DNA from: Sepioteuthis lessoniana
Taxonomy: Eukaryota; Mollusca; Cephalopoda; Myopsida; Loliginidae
Direction: 5' to 3'
DNA length: 64,000 bases
Assembly (NCBI GenBank): GCA_963585895.1
Contig: OY757904.1
Span: 383,571-447,570 of the forward strand
Shown here: positions 46,508 to 55,800 of the stretch, one piece after another
Layout: each line of letters opens with the position of its first letter
Numbering within the stretch: the first letter of the stretch is position 1
The notes under the pieces: generated by a model
Seen by the model: only the letters and a program-made list of their open reading frames with translations
The model's database searches: none
Told to the model about the DNA's origin: nothing
Made by a program: the position numbers and the translations under genes

Positions 46508-46892
46508 TTACTCAATGTCGACTACGGTCCGGAAATCCTCCAGGGTGAGGATGCCGACGGCTTGACGCAGTGACCCAATACCGGGTTCATTAGTAATTCG
46601 GCCGTCCCTGGAAATTCCTCCGACGTCTAGGGGATACCTCAGTTTTAAGCACCTATAGAAGCTCGGGTAAACGTAGATCGGGACCCTGCTCGCACAGGGT
46701 GTTAAAATTTTTTTCAGCGAGGGGTGCTCCATTTCCACCAGCCTCATGTCCGCCCGACAAGCTCCCTCCATAAATTGCCAAAGTTCGGTTGCTAGCTAGA
46801 CAAACAAAGGTAGTCACCATGGGTGCACACCTAAACAAATACGGATTTGATATCATTTTATTGTTGACAGATTTTAGTGATATTAATAGCAT
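46508..46892 (-). pseudogene. short reading frame between ORF1 and ORF2
   Basis: An 87-codon frame (46,771-46,508) with MEMEHPSL-like start region, ILTPCASRVPIYVYPSFYRC and LEDFRTVVDIE. It lies just upstream of the endonuclease on the same strand. It may be the C-terminal end of another element-encoded product or part of the inter-ORF segment. I do not recognise a domain. Confidence 0.4.
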
Positions 46893-47430
46893 AAGTGATT
46901 TTTAATTTAATAATCGATGTGGGTCGATGGTGTCTTGTCTCAGAAAGAGACCTGGAGAACAGTTTGGGGGATGAGAGAGGTGAGAAGGGGGACAGCGTTG
47001 AGTTGACGGGGTTTGGAGGGTTTCAGAGGAATGAGATGGTATTGCATGTGAGAGTGATATTGGTATAATTTGCGCAGGGCGCTGGGGTTGCTGTTTTTGT
47101 GGCGGTTATGGAATTGTCTTTGGTGGGATGTTTTTGTTTTTACACTGTTTTTTCTTCCCCTCTCCTTCTGTTATAGAATCTCCGCTGTTCCTACTCCTCC
47201 TCTTTAGATTTGTTGATGTATCTATTTCCTCATGCAATACTTTCGGTACATTTGTTTTTTCTTTTTTCTTTTCTCTATTTTTGTAGTAGAAACTTCTATT
47301 TTTTCTTTATTTTTGTATTAGAATTTCTTTTTTCTTTTTCCTCTTCTGAACTCGTTTTATCGGGGGATTGATTTTCAGGTGATTTGGGGGCTTTTGTAAG
47401 GGATTTTTTCTTGTCCCGTGTTACCTGGGT

Positions 47431-48401
47431 CTACCCCTCCTCGTCCTTGTTGATGGGGTGGTCCCCAGTTTCTGTACTTTGTGTATTTGTTGTTGCTGGA
47501 GTAGTAGCTGGAATAGTAGCGTTTGAAGTTGGCGTTGTGTTTTTCATTGTTGTTGTTGTCGTTGTTAGTATTGTTGATGCTGAAGATGCTATTACTGTTG
47601 TGTTCTTATTATTGGTGGTTTTTTGAAGGCAGGATCTAGAAAAGTGGCCCAGCTGCTTACAATGCCAGCATTGTGGCCTCCTGCCCTCATCACTTGGTCC
47701 TTGTAATCGAGTGTGTAGGGTATTGCTTGAAACCCCTCTGTTCAGACACACGGTAAAAGAGTAGTCACCGTGTGCGTGCCACTTGATGACTTAATTGTTG
47801 AAGAATCCTCGACGTCCCCAAAGTCACTGAGGAACGCCGCCAACGCTTCCCCACTTAATTGAATGGGTACGTTGCACACGGTGACCTTTATTCGTCTTTT
47901 ACCCATGTACTCTGGCTGTTGTCCATAGTATTTAGAGGTGATACTGCTGTTCCCGGCCAGCGTTGTCGCTAATTCTTGTGACGGCAGCAGGACATCCCAG
48001 GTAGCAAAGATGCGTGTGCAGAAGTATCTAGCTGGTATTTTTTTAAGGCCAGCCAATCTCCTGGTTCTTATGTCTGTAACAATCAAGGACAGGGTCTTTG
48101 GCTATACTGCCTCTACTAATTCTTGTATTGGTAAAATCCGATTTCCGTGGAAATACTGGATTTATTTTTCAGCCCTATCCTTTTTGTAATCCTGCGGCGA
48201 CTTATTGTTGGTTTGCGCCGACCAGGAGACTGGCATTGACGGCACTTTTTGAGCCGGTGGAATGATGCTGGCCGGGGTTGATGATTCAGATGAGGTTCCC
48301 GGTAATGACGACCATTCCGGCTTTTCAGAGGAAGAGCGGGGGGAGGTCAAACTATTAAATATGTCTTGTTGGGTGTTTTGCTGTGAGTTTGGTTCCTCCA
48401 T
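47431..48401 (-). pseudogene. L1-Tx1 ORF1 protein, broken
   Basis: An RNA-binding protein that coats the element transcript. From 48,401 it begins MEEPNSQQNTQQDIFNSLTS, a Ser/Pro-rich leader to 48,162. The second piece (48,086-47,742) has RIFATWDVLLPSQELA and MGKRRIKVTVCNVPIQLSGE, an RRM-like central part. The third (47,751-47,431) has CLNRG and PQCWHCKQLGHFSRSC, a CCHC zinc knuckle (C-x2-C-x4-H-x4-C), then a Thr/Asn-rich tail. Two frame changes, near 48,150 and 47,745, split it. Confidence 0.8.
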
Positions 48402-48889
48402 AGTTGCTTTTTGGCAACTAGGAGGAGAGAGCGCGAATGAGTTTGTAAAAAGGCGTTAGGCGTTTGAGATGAGGTGTAGAAGGAAAAAAAAAATGTTTTT
48501 TTTCTTTATAAAACAATAGCACAAAGCTGGTCGGACGTTTGACCCCTACTGCAACAACCAAACAAAATAATAACAGTTGTTTGGGGAGGAGTACGAAAGA
48601 TAACAAAAGTGGCAACAAGGAATAACAATGAAACAATAATTTCAACAAATAACTTGGTAACAAGAGTTTCAAGAAATAACTTTCAACAAACTTGCATGAT
48701 AAGAAAAAGTTGGCCGTTTAATTAGTGAATCAGCGTTTTTTTTTAATTACGTCATTTGACTTATTAGGAATATTGTATAGAATTTATGTTACGTTTGTTT
48801 ATCGAGAAAGATTTCGAGTCAAAAGGAAGAAAAACAAAGAAAAACAAAAAGAAAATTAGAAAGCATAGAAATTATGATATATGTGAAAA

Positions 48890-49500
48890 ATATTAACTAA
48901 AGATGGAATATATTGCAGCTACTTAAAATGGATTTGCTCAAGTGAGGAGAAATATTATAAAAGCCAGGACGAGTATTTAGGGAATTAAAGAATGAGATAG
49001 CAGCGGATTCGAAAATTCGTCTTAGACTTTTATTATGGATGTAAATGGGCTTTTTAGCAGAATTGAAGTCGAAGTTGTGATTATATTGAGAAATGTGTTG
49101 GAATAATGTATTGTTTGAGTTACCAATTCTTATGTCTCTTTTGTGTTCTTTCAAACGAACGTGAAGGTTCCGAGATGTTTCACCGATGTATTTAAGTTTA
49201 CAATCCTTACAAGGGATACAATAAACACCGGCGTCTGAAAATATGTTACGTTGAGGGCTAAAGTGTACTAATTCGCAGATCGTTTTTGAAGGTAAAGAAG
49301 TAGTTTTGATATTGAGTTTATTTAAGTTGTTTTTATGCTGTGAGAGGAAGGATTGTTTGGCAAAGTTATCAATCTATGGGGGGAACTAATTTTATCAGAA
49401 ATTGAGTGGGCATTAGTTTGAAGTTTATTCTTATGGTGGATTTTGAGGGCTTTAGATTTAGAAACGTGTATAAAGGATTTGCGGTTTCATCATAGTTTTT
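48890..49500 (-). mobile_element. Penelope-like element 3' part (copy 2, minus)
   Basis: The minus strand encodes NNLNKLNIKTTSLPSKTICE near 49,320, then a GVYCIPCKDCKLKYIGETSR block near 49,235-49,165, then LHVRLKEHKRDIRIGNSNNT at 49,160-49,100, and ends near 48,897. This is an almost intact GIY-YIG endonuclease domain (GVY and YIG) with its preceding Cys pair. The upstream reverse transcriptase is absent. The ending SFFNSLNTRPGFYNIS is usual for the C-terminus of this group. Confidence 0.8.
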
Positions 49501-49509
49501 TTTTACCTC

Positions 49510-49860
49510 AGAGCTCTACGTATTTGCTCCTCGAAATACTAAAATGATGAATTCATCCACATAGAAAACTCCTTCCTTAACCTTCAGTACCCCAAATCCT
49601 TTAAACATGTTGCTAAATCTAAAGCCCTCAAAATTTCGAGGAGTTAATTATAATTGTTAAACAAATTTTCCCCTAAGTTTTTGTATTTTGCATTTTTAAA
49701 CATCCATCGTTGACTTAACATCGCTAATATCACCCTCATGGTCCTGATGATCGTTCAGTAGAACCGAAACGCTATAGTGTCGACTTCTCAATAAATCCCT
49801 CCTTCCACTTGGATTATCCTGTTATCAATTTTTCTCTACATATTGTCGGATTACAATCCA
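49510..49860 (+). repeat. Penelope terminal-repeat-like segment, plus copy, inverted to copy 2
   Basis: Reads in the opposite direction to copy 2. CTAAATCTAAAGCCCTCAAA at 49,614-49,634 is the inverse of GAGGGCTTTAGATTTAG at 49,445-49,462, so copy 2 and this segment overlap in homology head to head. It then continues into the repeat shared with 41,179-41,345 and ends at a TA microsatellite. Confidence 0.7.
49740..49785 (+). ncRNA. hammerhead ribozyme-like motif, copy 2
   Basis: Plus strand: GGTC, CTGATGA (49,744-49,750), a hairpin with stem GTTC/GAAC and loop AGTA, GAAAC (49,766-49,770), stem III ACGC/GTGT with loop TATA, cleavage triplet GTC ending at 49,781, then GACT pairing with GGTC to form stem I. 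All core positions of a minimal type I hammerhead are present. Hammerheads are known in Penelope-like terminal repeats; activity here is untested. Confidence 0.65.
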
Positions 49861-49863
49861 TTA

Positions 49864-49871
<8 letters not shown>

Positions 49872-49894
<23 letters not shown>
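49872..49894. repeat. TA microsatellite
   Basis: A TA run directly abutting the left LTR of gypsy element 2, and also the end of the Penelope terminal repeat. Confidence 0.95.
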
Positions 49895-50656
49895 TGTTGT
49901 GTTTTACCATAGTTTAGATTCTCTATCGTTTATCCTCCCTAATAGCCTTTGTGTTGTTGGGTTGACTTTTTAGACTAGTCCCTGAGGGACTGTTTCTGGT
50001 TTCATTCCCTTACTAAAGAAAAGGTCCATGTTATATTCTGAGTTGTGGGCGAGAAATGCGTATGGTTGCAAAACAAAGAACGTATAGATACTCACAATAA
50101 CACAGTAATGATGTTATAAAAATTTTTTATAGATAGATTAAGTACAGAGAGTAGAACGGAGAAATACATTCACAGTCAAAGAATGAATTCAGTGGCAGTA
50201 GCTACAAAGTTCATGTACTGTACTTGTCTCGTGGCGAAGGGATGGTTTTCTCGGAATTAGGATACGTTGGTAGCTGCGGAGAGCGTTTGATGTATCGGAT
50301 GACAGGCGCCAGGCGGGGTGAAGAATCTTTAACACGGGTCGTGTGAGGGAACAAGTCTGTGGTGTAGGAACGCAACTGAACTGATGATTGTTTGGTCCGT
50401 CTATTTATACGTTTTCTGTAGGCTCAGACGGCAATTTTTGTGCCCCGCGGGAAGCGTTCCGATTGGATATTTATTAATGTATTTTTTTTTTTTGTTAATT
50501 TATCGCAAACGGAAGTTCTGCGCGGAGCCTATGCGTGAGCGACTAACTTTTCATTTTTAGTTGAGAACTCGAAGTGTTAACTTCCGTTTCTTTTTTCTTT
50601 TCTTCTTTTCTTTCTTTTTGTTTTTTCAAATCAAGGCAAGATCTCGTCTTGTAACA
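49895..50656 (-). repeat. 3' LTR of gypsy element 2
   Basis: A 762-bp sequence which on the minus strand begins TGTTACAAGACG and ends AAAACACAACA. A TATA box (TATAAATAG, minus, 50,402-50,410) lies about 250 bases after its start, consistent with U3 promoter position. No second copy is seen in the window. Confidence 0.8.
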
Positions 50657-50668
50657 GCTCCCCCAGAT
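50657..50668 (-). promoter_or_regulatory. polypurine tract
   Basis: Minus-strand CTGGGGGAGC directly precedes the LTR start TGTTAC. Such a purine run primes plus-strand DNA synthesis in LTR elements. Confidence 0.7.
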
Positions 50669-50742
50669 CTTACCATGATTTGAAGTTGCTATGTTGTTAG
50701 TGCTTGCTTGCGTGCGTGTTTTGTTTTGGTGTTGTGTATTAT

Positions 50743-53700
50743 CTATTTTGTTTTTTGGCACATAACGAAGTCTTTGAAGCGTGCTGGGAGTTGCCCTCGT
50801 GTTGTTCGTTTCGTTGGGTTTTGGGTATTGTCTCCGGAACTGCAGTCATTTGCGACGAGATGCTCCCCTGACGAAAGTGTAGGGAGTTGTGACAACGGGT
50901 GATGGGTAGGTTGCCGGGGTGGACAAGGAGATAGGAGTGGTCGTGTCGACGGGTGATTGGGAATTTGGTGAGGTGGGGATAGAGCTGGAGGTGGGGGTGG
51001 TCGATGCATGTGTTGCAGGTCATTTGGTCGTGGTACGAGTCGACGGACGTGTCCACGGTGAACCCAATGCGTTTCACAGTTGTCGTTTTTCACTTGAACT
51101 ACCAAACCGTTCGTTTTGGTGACCTCAAAGTCACCTATCCAAGGCAGGTGAGACAAGTGGGCTGTTGCGGATTGCGGTCGGTGGAGTAGCACCTTGTCAC
51201 CGACTTGTATCGGGTCTTTGAAGATGCTGCGGTTCAGTTTGGCTTCCATTTTGTGGTCAGCCTCGTTGTTCGCCAAGGCGACTCTTTGATGCACCTGTCG
51301 GAGCAGAGCGTTTATCTGCATACCGTAAGCACCTGGGTTGTTGTTAACGATGTCTTGGCAGGGGATCTTCGGTAGACCAATGTTTGGTTGGCGGCCGGTG
51401 ATAATGTAATGCGGGGATGCACCAGTGGCGGTGTTGGCTGTGGCATTCATTGAGGAAACTGCGGATTCGAGAACGTCCGTCCATTCACAGTTTCTGTCTT
51501 CGCAGATCATGTAAAGGGCGTTTTTTAAGGTCCGGTGTTGCCTCTCAATGTTCCCTGAGCTTTGTGGTCGCCACGGGCAGTGAAGTTCCCGGGTGATCGA
51601 GGTTAGGTCACAAAATTCCTTGTAGGCCTCACCAGTGAAGTGGGTTCCTCGGTCGGAGGAGACAATGCGGGGAATCTCGCGGTGACGAAGAAAGAACTGG
51701 TAGAGTCCGCGGGCTGCGTCGATTGCGCGGTCTCTGGCACATGGTATGGCCATGAGGTGGCGGCTGAAGCTGTCTAGAATAGTAAGTATGTACCGCTTGC
51801 CCTTTGAGAGGGGCATTGAGACAAAATCTATGAAGACAACCTCGAATGGTTTTCCGCCTCTCTTGCAATGGCCCGTGGACCAGTTTCGGCGCATGCCGTA
51901 ATTTCCCTTGCGTTTAGCGCAGGTTTGGCATGACTGAACATACGCCCTGATATCGCGATTTTTGAACTCCCACCAGTAGCTGGATAGGTGTTCCTGCATG
52001 CGGGAGATCCCTGAGTGGTTGACACAGTCATGGGCTTGGTGGAGATATTTTGTCCGGAGCTTGTAGGGTACTACCAGTTTTGGTGTGTTTGTAGTATCCC
52101 TGATCATCAATACAGATGTACCAGGTTCCAAGTAGAATTGGTGCATGTGTTTGTTATATAGCCCGGTACGATGATCTTTGGGGTCGAGTAGGGTAGCGTC
52201 CGGTCTTGGGGTTGCCAACTGAAGAGCTCTGATGATTTTTGAAAGTGTGTCATCAGAGGCTTGTTCCGCTGCAATACCCATGTGGTCAGCTATCTCTTCA
52301 ACCGGGATGGTCGATGTGGCATGAAACGCGAGGAATGCGTCGATGGCCTGCAGATGATGCTGAATGTTCCGTGTTGTGTGAGTCCCAGGGAGCAGCTGGG
52401 AGCTCTTGATTTCGCCAAGGCACCAGGATGGAACGTAGATGTTTAGACTGGAGCCTTGGAGTTTGAAGCGCTTCCCTGCAGGTGTGGGGTCTGCCGTAAG
52501 CTTGTCCTTGCTGTGGCCATATCTCCGACTGAGCATGTCTGCCCAGACATTCGATTCACCTTCTACATATTCCAAGACGAATTTGTAGCACGATATTTCC
52601 TCCTGCCATCGTCGTATCTTCGCATTGTTGAATTCACGTTGATCCAAGTATGTGAGAGATCGATGATCTGTGAGGACGACGAAGGGACGACTACGCAAGA
52701 AGTAATCGAATTTGGTGATGGCCCATTTTATCGCATATGCTTCGCGTTCAGTTGTTGACCAGTTGCGCTCCGTCGCGTTAAAGGTGTGTGAGGCAACTGC
52801 TATTATTTTCTTTTGGCCGTGTTTATTCTCTTGCATGAGAATGGCCCCACATGCGATATCGCTGGCGTCGGTGGTGAGGGTAAAGAGTCCGGTGAAGTCG
52901 GGGAATGAAATGATTGGTGGTGAAGCGAGGCGCTTCTTAATTTTATTGAAAGCCTTGTTGGCCCCTTCGGTCCAGACGAATGTTCGTCCGGGCTTATTTA
53001 GTTCGTTTATGGGGGCCATTAGATTGGAGAACATGTCGGTTCTGATGCTCTCATTAAGGCGTGTCTCGATGAATTGCCGAATCCATACGAGACGTCCGAT
53101 GAGACTTTGTAGTTCTTTTCTCGTTGTCGGGGGTTTCATGTCGATAATGGCGCGGACATATTCGGGGTCGGCCTTGAACCCGTCGCTATTCACGATGCGA
53201 CCGAGAAATTTAGCTTCGGACGCAAGAAAAATACATTTTTCCGGGTTTAGTTTTAATCCGAACTTGCGTAGAGCAATAAATAATTGCTCCAGCGCTGTTA
53301 CATATTCCTCGAAGGTTTTGGCGTGGACAAGATTATCGTCAATATATGACGATATGTTCGCGCGTGAGGCAACTGTGTCGAGAGCCTCAGCTATGCATCG
53401 CGAGAAGATTTGTCCAGCGGATGTTAGACCGAAAGCCAGACGGGTGTATTGGAAACAGCGTCCTTTCCAAGTAAAGGCCGTTTTATGGTGGTCACGTTCG
53501 TCAATGACGATTTGCCAATAGCCATTGCGGAGGTCGAGTGTTGAGAAGTACTTGTTACCTTCGCCAATCTTGTTGAATGTCGAGTCAATGGTAGGTATTG
53601 GGTATGGGTCGAGATCGACTAACACCTTGTTGAGGGTTCTTTTGAAATTTGCGACCACTCGGATCTTTCCGTTTTTCTTGCGGACGGCAAAAACGGGACT

Positions 53701-54585
53701 GTTAAATCCTTTAGGGTCGTTGCAAGGTTCGATAACACCCTCACTTGCCATGCGGGCAATTTCCGCGTCAACATCATCCTCCAGTGCTTGGGCTATAGGG
53801 TGCTGTTTTTGGCTCCTGGACTGGCCGTTGGTTGGTATGCGTATGGGCTTGATGAAAGTGCCCCTTCTATTGTCGTCGGTGCCGAGAATGTCCGCATAGC
53901 CGATGAGTAAATCGGCGGTAGCTTCTAATTCACTACGGCTATGATGGTCTGGAAGCGATAGGCCTACGGTTTGCTTAAGCCAATGGAGTTTTTGGTTGAG
54001 AGTCAACCCGTTAGGCGATGATCTGGCTGTGGCTCGTGGTTCCTCGTTGGAAACGGTTAGGGCGCCGTGTGAAAGGTTGTGAGTCGGTTTTATCCTTGGA
54101 TGGACGGTTGTAGAGAGCGGGACAGTATGTTTTAGCTTGCCAGATGGGAGTGTGCGCGCAAGTTCTACAGTCGCCTTCTGGTTATCGATAGTATAGGATA
54201 ACAGTGTGTGGTGGCCGAGTATGTTCTGGCCGATCAAGATGGGAATGTCTGATGTCGTGATCAGTGTGTCGACGTTGCAGAAAGCGGGAGAAGTATCGTC
54301 ACCCAAGGTAATGTCGCAGGTGAGCTTGCCCAGAATAGAGATGTTCCCTCCGATTCCTTTGACTCGGATGTTGGTTTTGGACATGTGTCTTCTTGCATCT
54401 TCAGGTAAGCGAGAAATGGGAATGATGCAAGTCGTGCATCCGGAATCCAGCATGCCTACACCGGAGAATGTGATGCCGTTGTTGCGGAGGTTGACCTGAA
54501 CAAGGGGCGATCGGAGATCAGGTTGGATTTGAACGTTAAATGTATGATGATGCTGAGTGGATACATGGACCTGGGAACGATTCAT
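50743..54585 (-). CDS. pol: gypsy Pol polyprotein, uninterrupted
   Basis: A polyprotein of about 1,280 residues without a stop. Positions count from the upstream GTG codon at 54,588; the likely ATG is one codon later. The protease has DSGCT at 48-52. The reverse transcriptase spans about 270-465, with LDLRNGYWQ at 351-359 and the catalytic YIDD at 415-418. RNase H spans about 570-690 (DASD at 574-577, TDHRS at 640-644). The integrase zinc site is H853, H858, C887, C890; its catalytic triad is D921, D979 and E1015 (D-35-E). The C-terminus is Pro-rich (1,195-1,235) with no chromodomain. All catalytic residues are present, so recent activity is plausible. It begins at the gag stop with a one-base TGATG overlap. 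No env gene follows. Confidence 0.95.
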   Translation of the reverse strand: MNRSQVHVSTQHHHTFNVQIQPDLRSPLVQVNLRNNGITFSGVGMLDSGCTTCIIPISRLPEDARRHMSKTNIRVKGIGGNISILGKLTCDITLGDDTSPAFCNVDTLITTSDIPILIGQNILGHHTLLSYTIDNQKATVELARTLPSGKLKHTVPLSTTVHPRIKPTHNLSHGALTVSNEEPRATARSSPNGLTLNQKLHWLKQTVGLSLPDHHSRSELEATADLLIGYADILGTDDNRRGTFIKPIRIPTNGQSRSQKQHPIAQALEDDVDAEIARMASEGVIEPCNDPKGFNSPVFAVRKKNGKIRVVANFKRTLNKVLVDLDPYPIPTIDSTFNKIGEGNKYFSTLDLRNGYWQIVIDERDHHKTAFTWKGRCFQYTRLAFGLTSAGQIFSRCIAEALDTVASRANISSYIDDNLVHAKTFEEYVTALEQLFIALRKFGLKLNPEKCIFLASEAKFLGRIVNSDGFKADPEYVRAIIDMKPPTTRKELQSLIGRLVWIRQFIETRLNESIRTDMFSNLMAPINELNKPGRTFVWTEGANKAFNKIKKRLASPPIISFPDFTGLFTLTTDASDIACGAILMQENKHGQKKIIAVASHTFNATERNWSTTEREAYAIKWAITKFDYFLRSRPFVVLTDHRSLTYLDQREFNNAKIRRWQEEISCYKFVLEYVEGESNVWADMLSRRYGHSKDKLTADPTPAGKRFKLQGSSLNIYVPSWCLGEIKSSQLLPGTHTTRNIQHHLQAIDAFLAFHATSTIPVEEIADHMGIAAEQASDDTLSKIIRALQLATPRPDATLLDPKDHRTGLYNKHMHQFYLEPGTSVLMIRDTTNTPKLVVPYKLRTKYLHQAHDCVNHSGISRMQEHLSSYWWEFKNRDIRAYVQSCQTCAKRKGNYGMRRNWSTGHCKRGGKPFEVVFIDFVSMPLSKGKRYILTILDSFSRHLMAIPCARDRAIDAARGLYQFFLRHREIPRIVSSDRGTHFTGEAYKEFCDLTSITRELHCPWRPQSSGNIERQHRTLKNALYMICEDRNCEWTDVLESAVSSMNATANTATGASPHYIITGRQPNIGLPKIPCQDIVNNNPGAYGMQINALLRQVHQRVALANNEADHKMEAKLNRSIFKDPIQVGDKVLLHRPQSATAHLSHLPWIGDFEVTKTNGLVVQVKNDNCETHWVHRGHVRRLVPRPNDLQHMHRPPPPPALSPPHQIPNHPSTRPLLSPCPPRQPTHHPLSQLPTLSSGEHLVANDCSSGDNTQNPTKRTTRGQLPARFKDFVMCQKTK

Positions 54586-55151
54586 CACATCTCGTTCGGT
54601 CCCAACCGAAAATCCAGTTCGTCGAAGCGCGTCGCGTGTTCATGGTTGTGCTGATCGCTATCTATTCCAGGTAAACCGGTGTCGGTGGTCGCTATGTGTG
54701 CTTGAGCATGAGGGGGGTGAAAATATGGGCACCTGTTGCCCTTAAAGCATGCGCGGCCTCGTAAAAAATTTTTGCACATTGCTTGTTGGCTGGGTTGGCC
54801 AGCGCTTCTTTGTGCCCGGTTGAGCTTCATGTTGTAGGTTCGACTTTTCCAGTCAACGATGGATGGGTTCCGCCTGTGGGTTTGTCGCAGTTGCTTGTTC
54901 AGATCCAGCAACTGTAGCTGTACGTCGGCTAGTATCTTGTCACTTTCAAGGCTACGAGGTTTGTCAGAGTGTGTAGGTTGGCTCGTCATCCGCGCAGTGG
55001 TTTCAGCGGCGGTGGTGATGTCCGTTTTGATACCACGATCAAGATAGCGTTGCGCATCGCTGGCTATACCACCCGCTGAGTAGTGTCTGTCCATAGTTTT
55101 GACGAGGTGTGGATAGATGTTAGGTGTCCATGCCTTGATCTTTTCACTCAT
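54585..55151 (-). CDS. gag: gypsy Gag C-terminal part with CCCH zinc finger
   Basis: A 188-codon frame that continues Gag after a frame change from the upstream frame, which it overlaps by eight bases. It starts at MSEKIKAWTPNIYPHL, has a polar, probably coiled-coil region around LADVQLQLLDLNKQLRQ, and then CKNFLRGRAC followed by FKGNRCPYFH. That is C-x8-C-x5-C-x3-H, the spacing of CCCH (tristetraprolin-type) zinc fingers, in place of the usual CCHC zinc knuckle. By position it should bind RNA during packaging. The frame ends with ATGTGA, whose TGA overlaps the Pol ATG. The frame change relative to the first gag frame may be a mutation or programmed. Confidence 0.82.
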   Translation of the reverse strand: MSEKIKAWTPNIYPHLVKTMDRHYSAGGIASDAQRYLDRGIKTDITTAAETTARMTSQPTHSDKPRSLESDKILADVQLQLLDLNKQLRQTHRRNPSIVDWKSRTYNMKLNRAQRSAGQPSQQAMCKNFLRGRACFKGNRCPYFHPPHAQAHIATTDTGLPGIDSDQHNHEHATRFDELDFRLGPNEM

Positions 55152-55800
55152 TGAGCATGGCCCCCATTAGGGAAAATGCAGTTTCGGCCGTCATCTCAGC
55201 ATTTTGTCTGTCCGACTTGAATTTTGCCGTGATGTGGACTGTGGCCTCTCGGATTGTGTTTTCAAGTCGGCCTGCAAAATCAGTGAGTTTCTCTCCCTCA
55301 TGTCGCTGAAGGTCCCATGCTCGGCTTAGGTACTGGAAGTTTGCCATTTGGCTCCCGTGGATGGATATAAGGTAAGCCTTTAGTTCCTCGAACGTGGACG
55401 TAGGCTGTCTTGAGTCCTCCATCTGCTGGAATATGCCTTCGTTCAGTAGTTGCTTTGCCAGCTTGACAAACTCCTTCTCCATTGCAGGATATTCTCTTAA
55501 TTCTGGCTTAACGTGTATGGTGTAAGCCTTATTAAGGTCGGTAATGAAGCGGTTTACATCGCTGCCCGGTTCGAAGGTCCGGATGGATTTTGTGGCGTCC
55601 CGAAGTGACTGCTGTCGCAATAGAAGCTCATAGTTTGTGGTGTGTTGTTGCAATGTGTGCGATCGATCGTGTTCGTATATATATACAGAGAACATAGGAA
55701 TCTCGAAACACGAAAAACACTTATGACTTCTTAGTTCAGGTACGAAACTTTTTATAACCTTTGAGTTTAAAAGTTCTTCGACATAAGGAGAGAGATACAC
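55144..55800 (-). CDS. gag: gypsy Gag N-terminal part (capsid-like)
   Basis: A 218-codon frame with RTFEPGSDVNRFITDLNKAY near residues 80-100, LAKQLLNEGIFQQMEDS and HEGEKLTDFAGRLENTIREA near 180-200, a helical layout typical of gypsy capsid proteins. It ends MLNE-stop, overlapping the second gag frame. The first 50 residues, encoded by 55,800-55,650, are AT-rich and include a TATATATATA stretch, so they may be flank or leader sequence and the true start may lie further in. I keep the longest frame but am not sure of this start. Confidence 0.75.
   Translation of the reverse strand: MYLSPYVEELLNSKVIKSFVPELRSHKCFSCFEIPMFSVYIYEHDRSHTLQQHTTNYELLLRQQSLRDATKSIRTFEPGSDVNRFITDLNKAYTIHVKPELREYPAMEKEFVKLAKQLLNEGIFQQMEDSRQPTSTFEELKAYLISIHGSQMANFQYLSRAWDLQRHEGEKLTDFAGRLENTIREATVHITAKFKSDRQNAEMTAETAFSLMGAMLNE

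Larger units (their letters stand above)
42950..48680 (-). mobile_element. L1-Tx1 group LINE, nearly full length
   Basis: A minus-strand non-LTR retrotransposon with the two-ORF layout of the Tx1 branch of L1. ORF1 (48,401-47,431) ends in a zinc knuckle; ORF2 has an APE-type endonuclease (46,502-45,902) and a reverse transcriptase (45,109-43,606), then a C-terminal zinc-binding and tail region to 42,950. The wording LIGPEQTFAVKGRSIQDNLH is characteristic of this group. Only a handful of stops and frame changes interrupt it, so it is younger than most copies here. Its GC content is clearly higher than the flanks. No target duplication or 3' tail was defined. Confidence 0.88.

Noticed and set aside
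52712-53521. 269-codon plus-strand frame
   Set aside because: It is the antisense shadow of the intact gypsy Pol on the minus strand.
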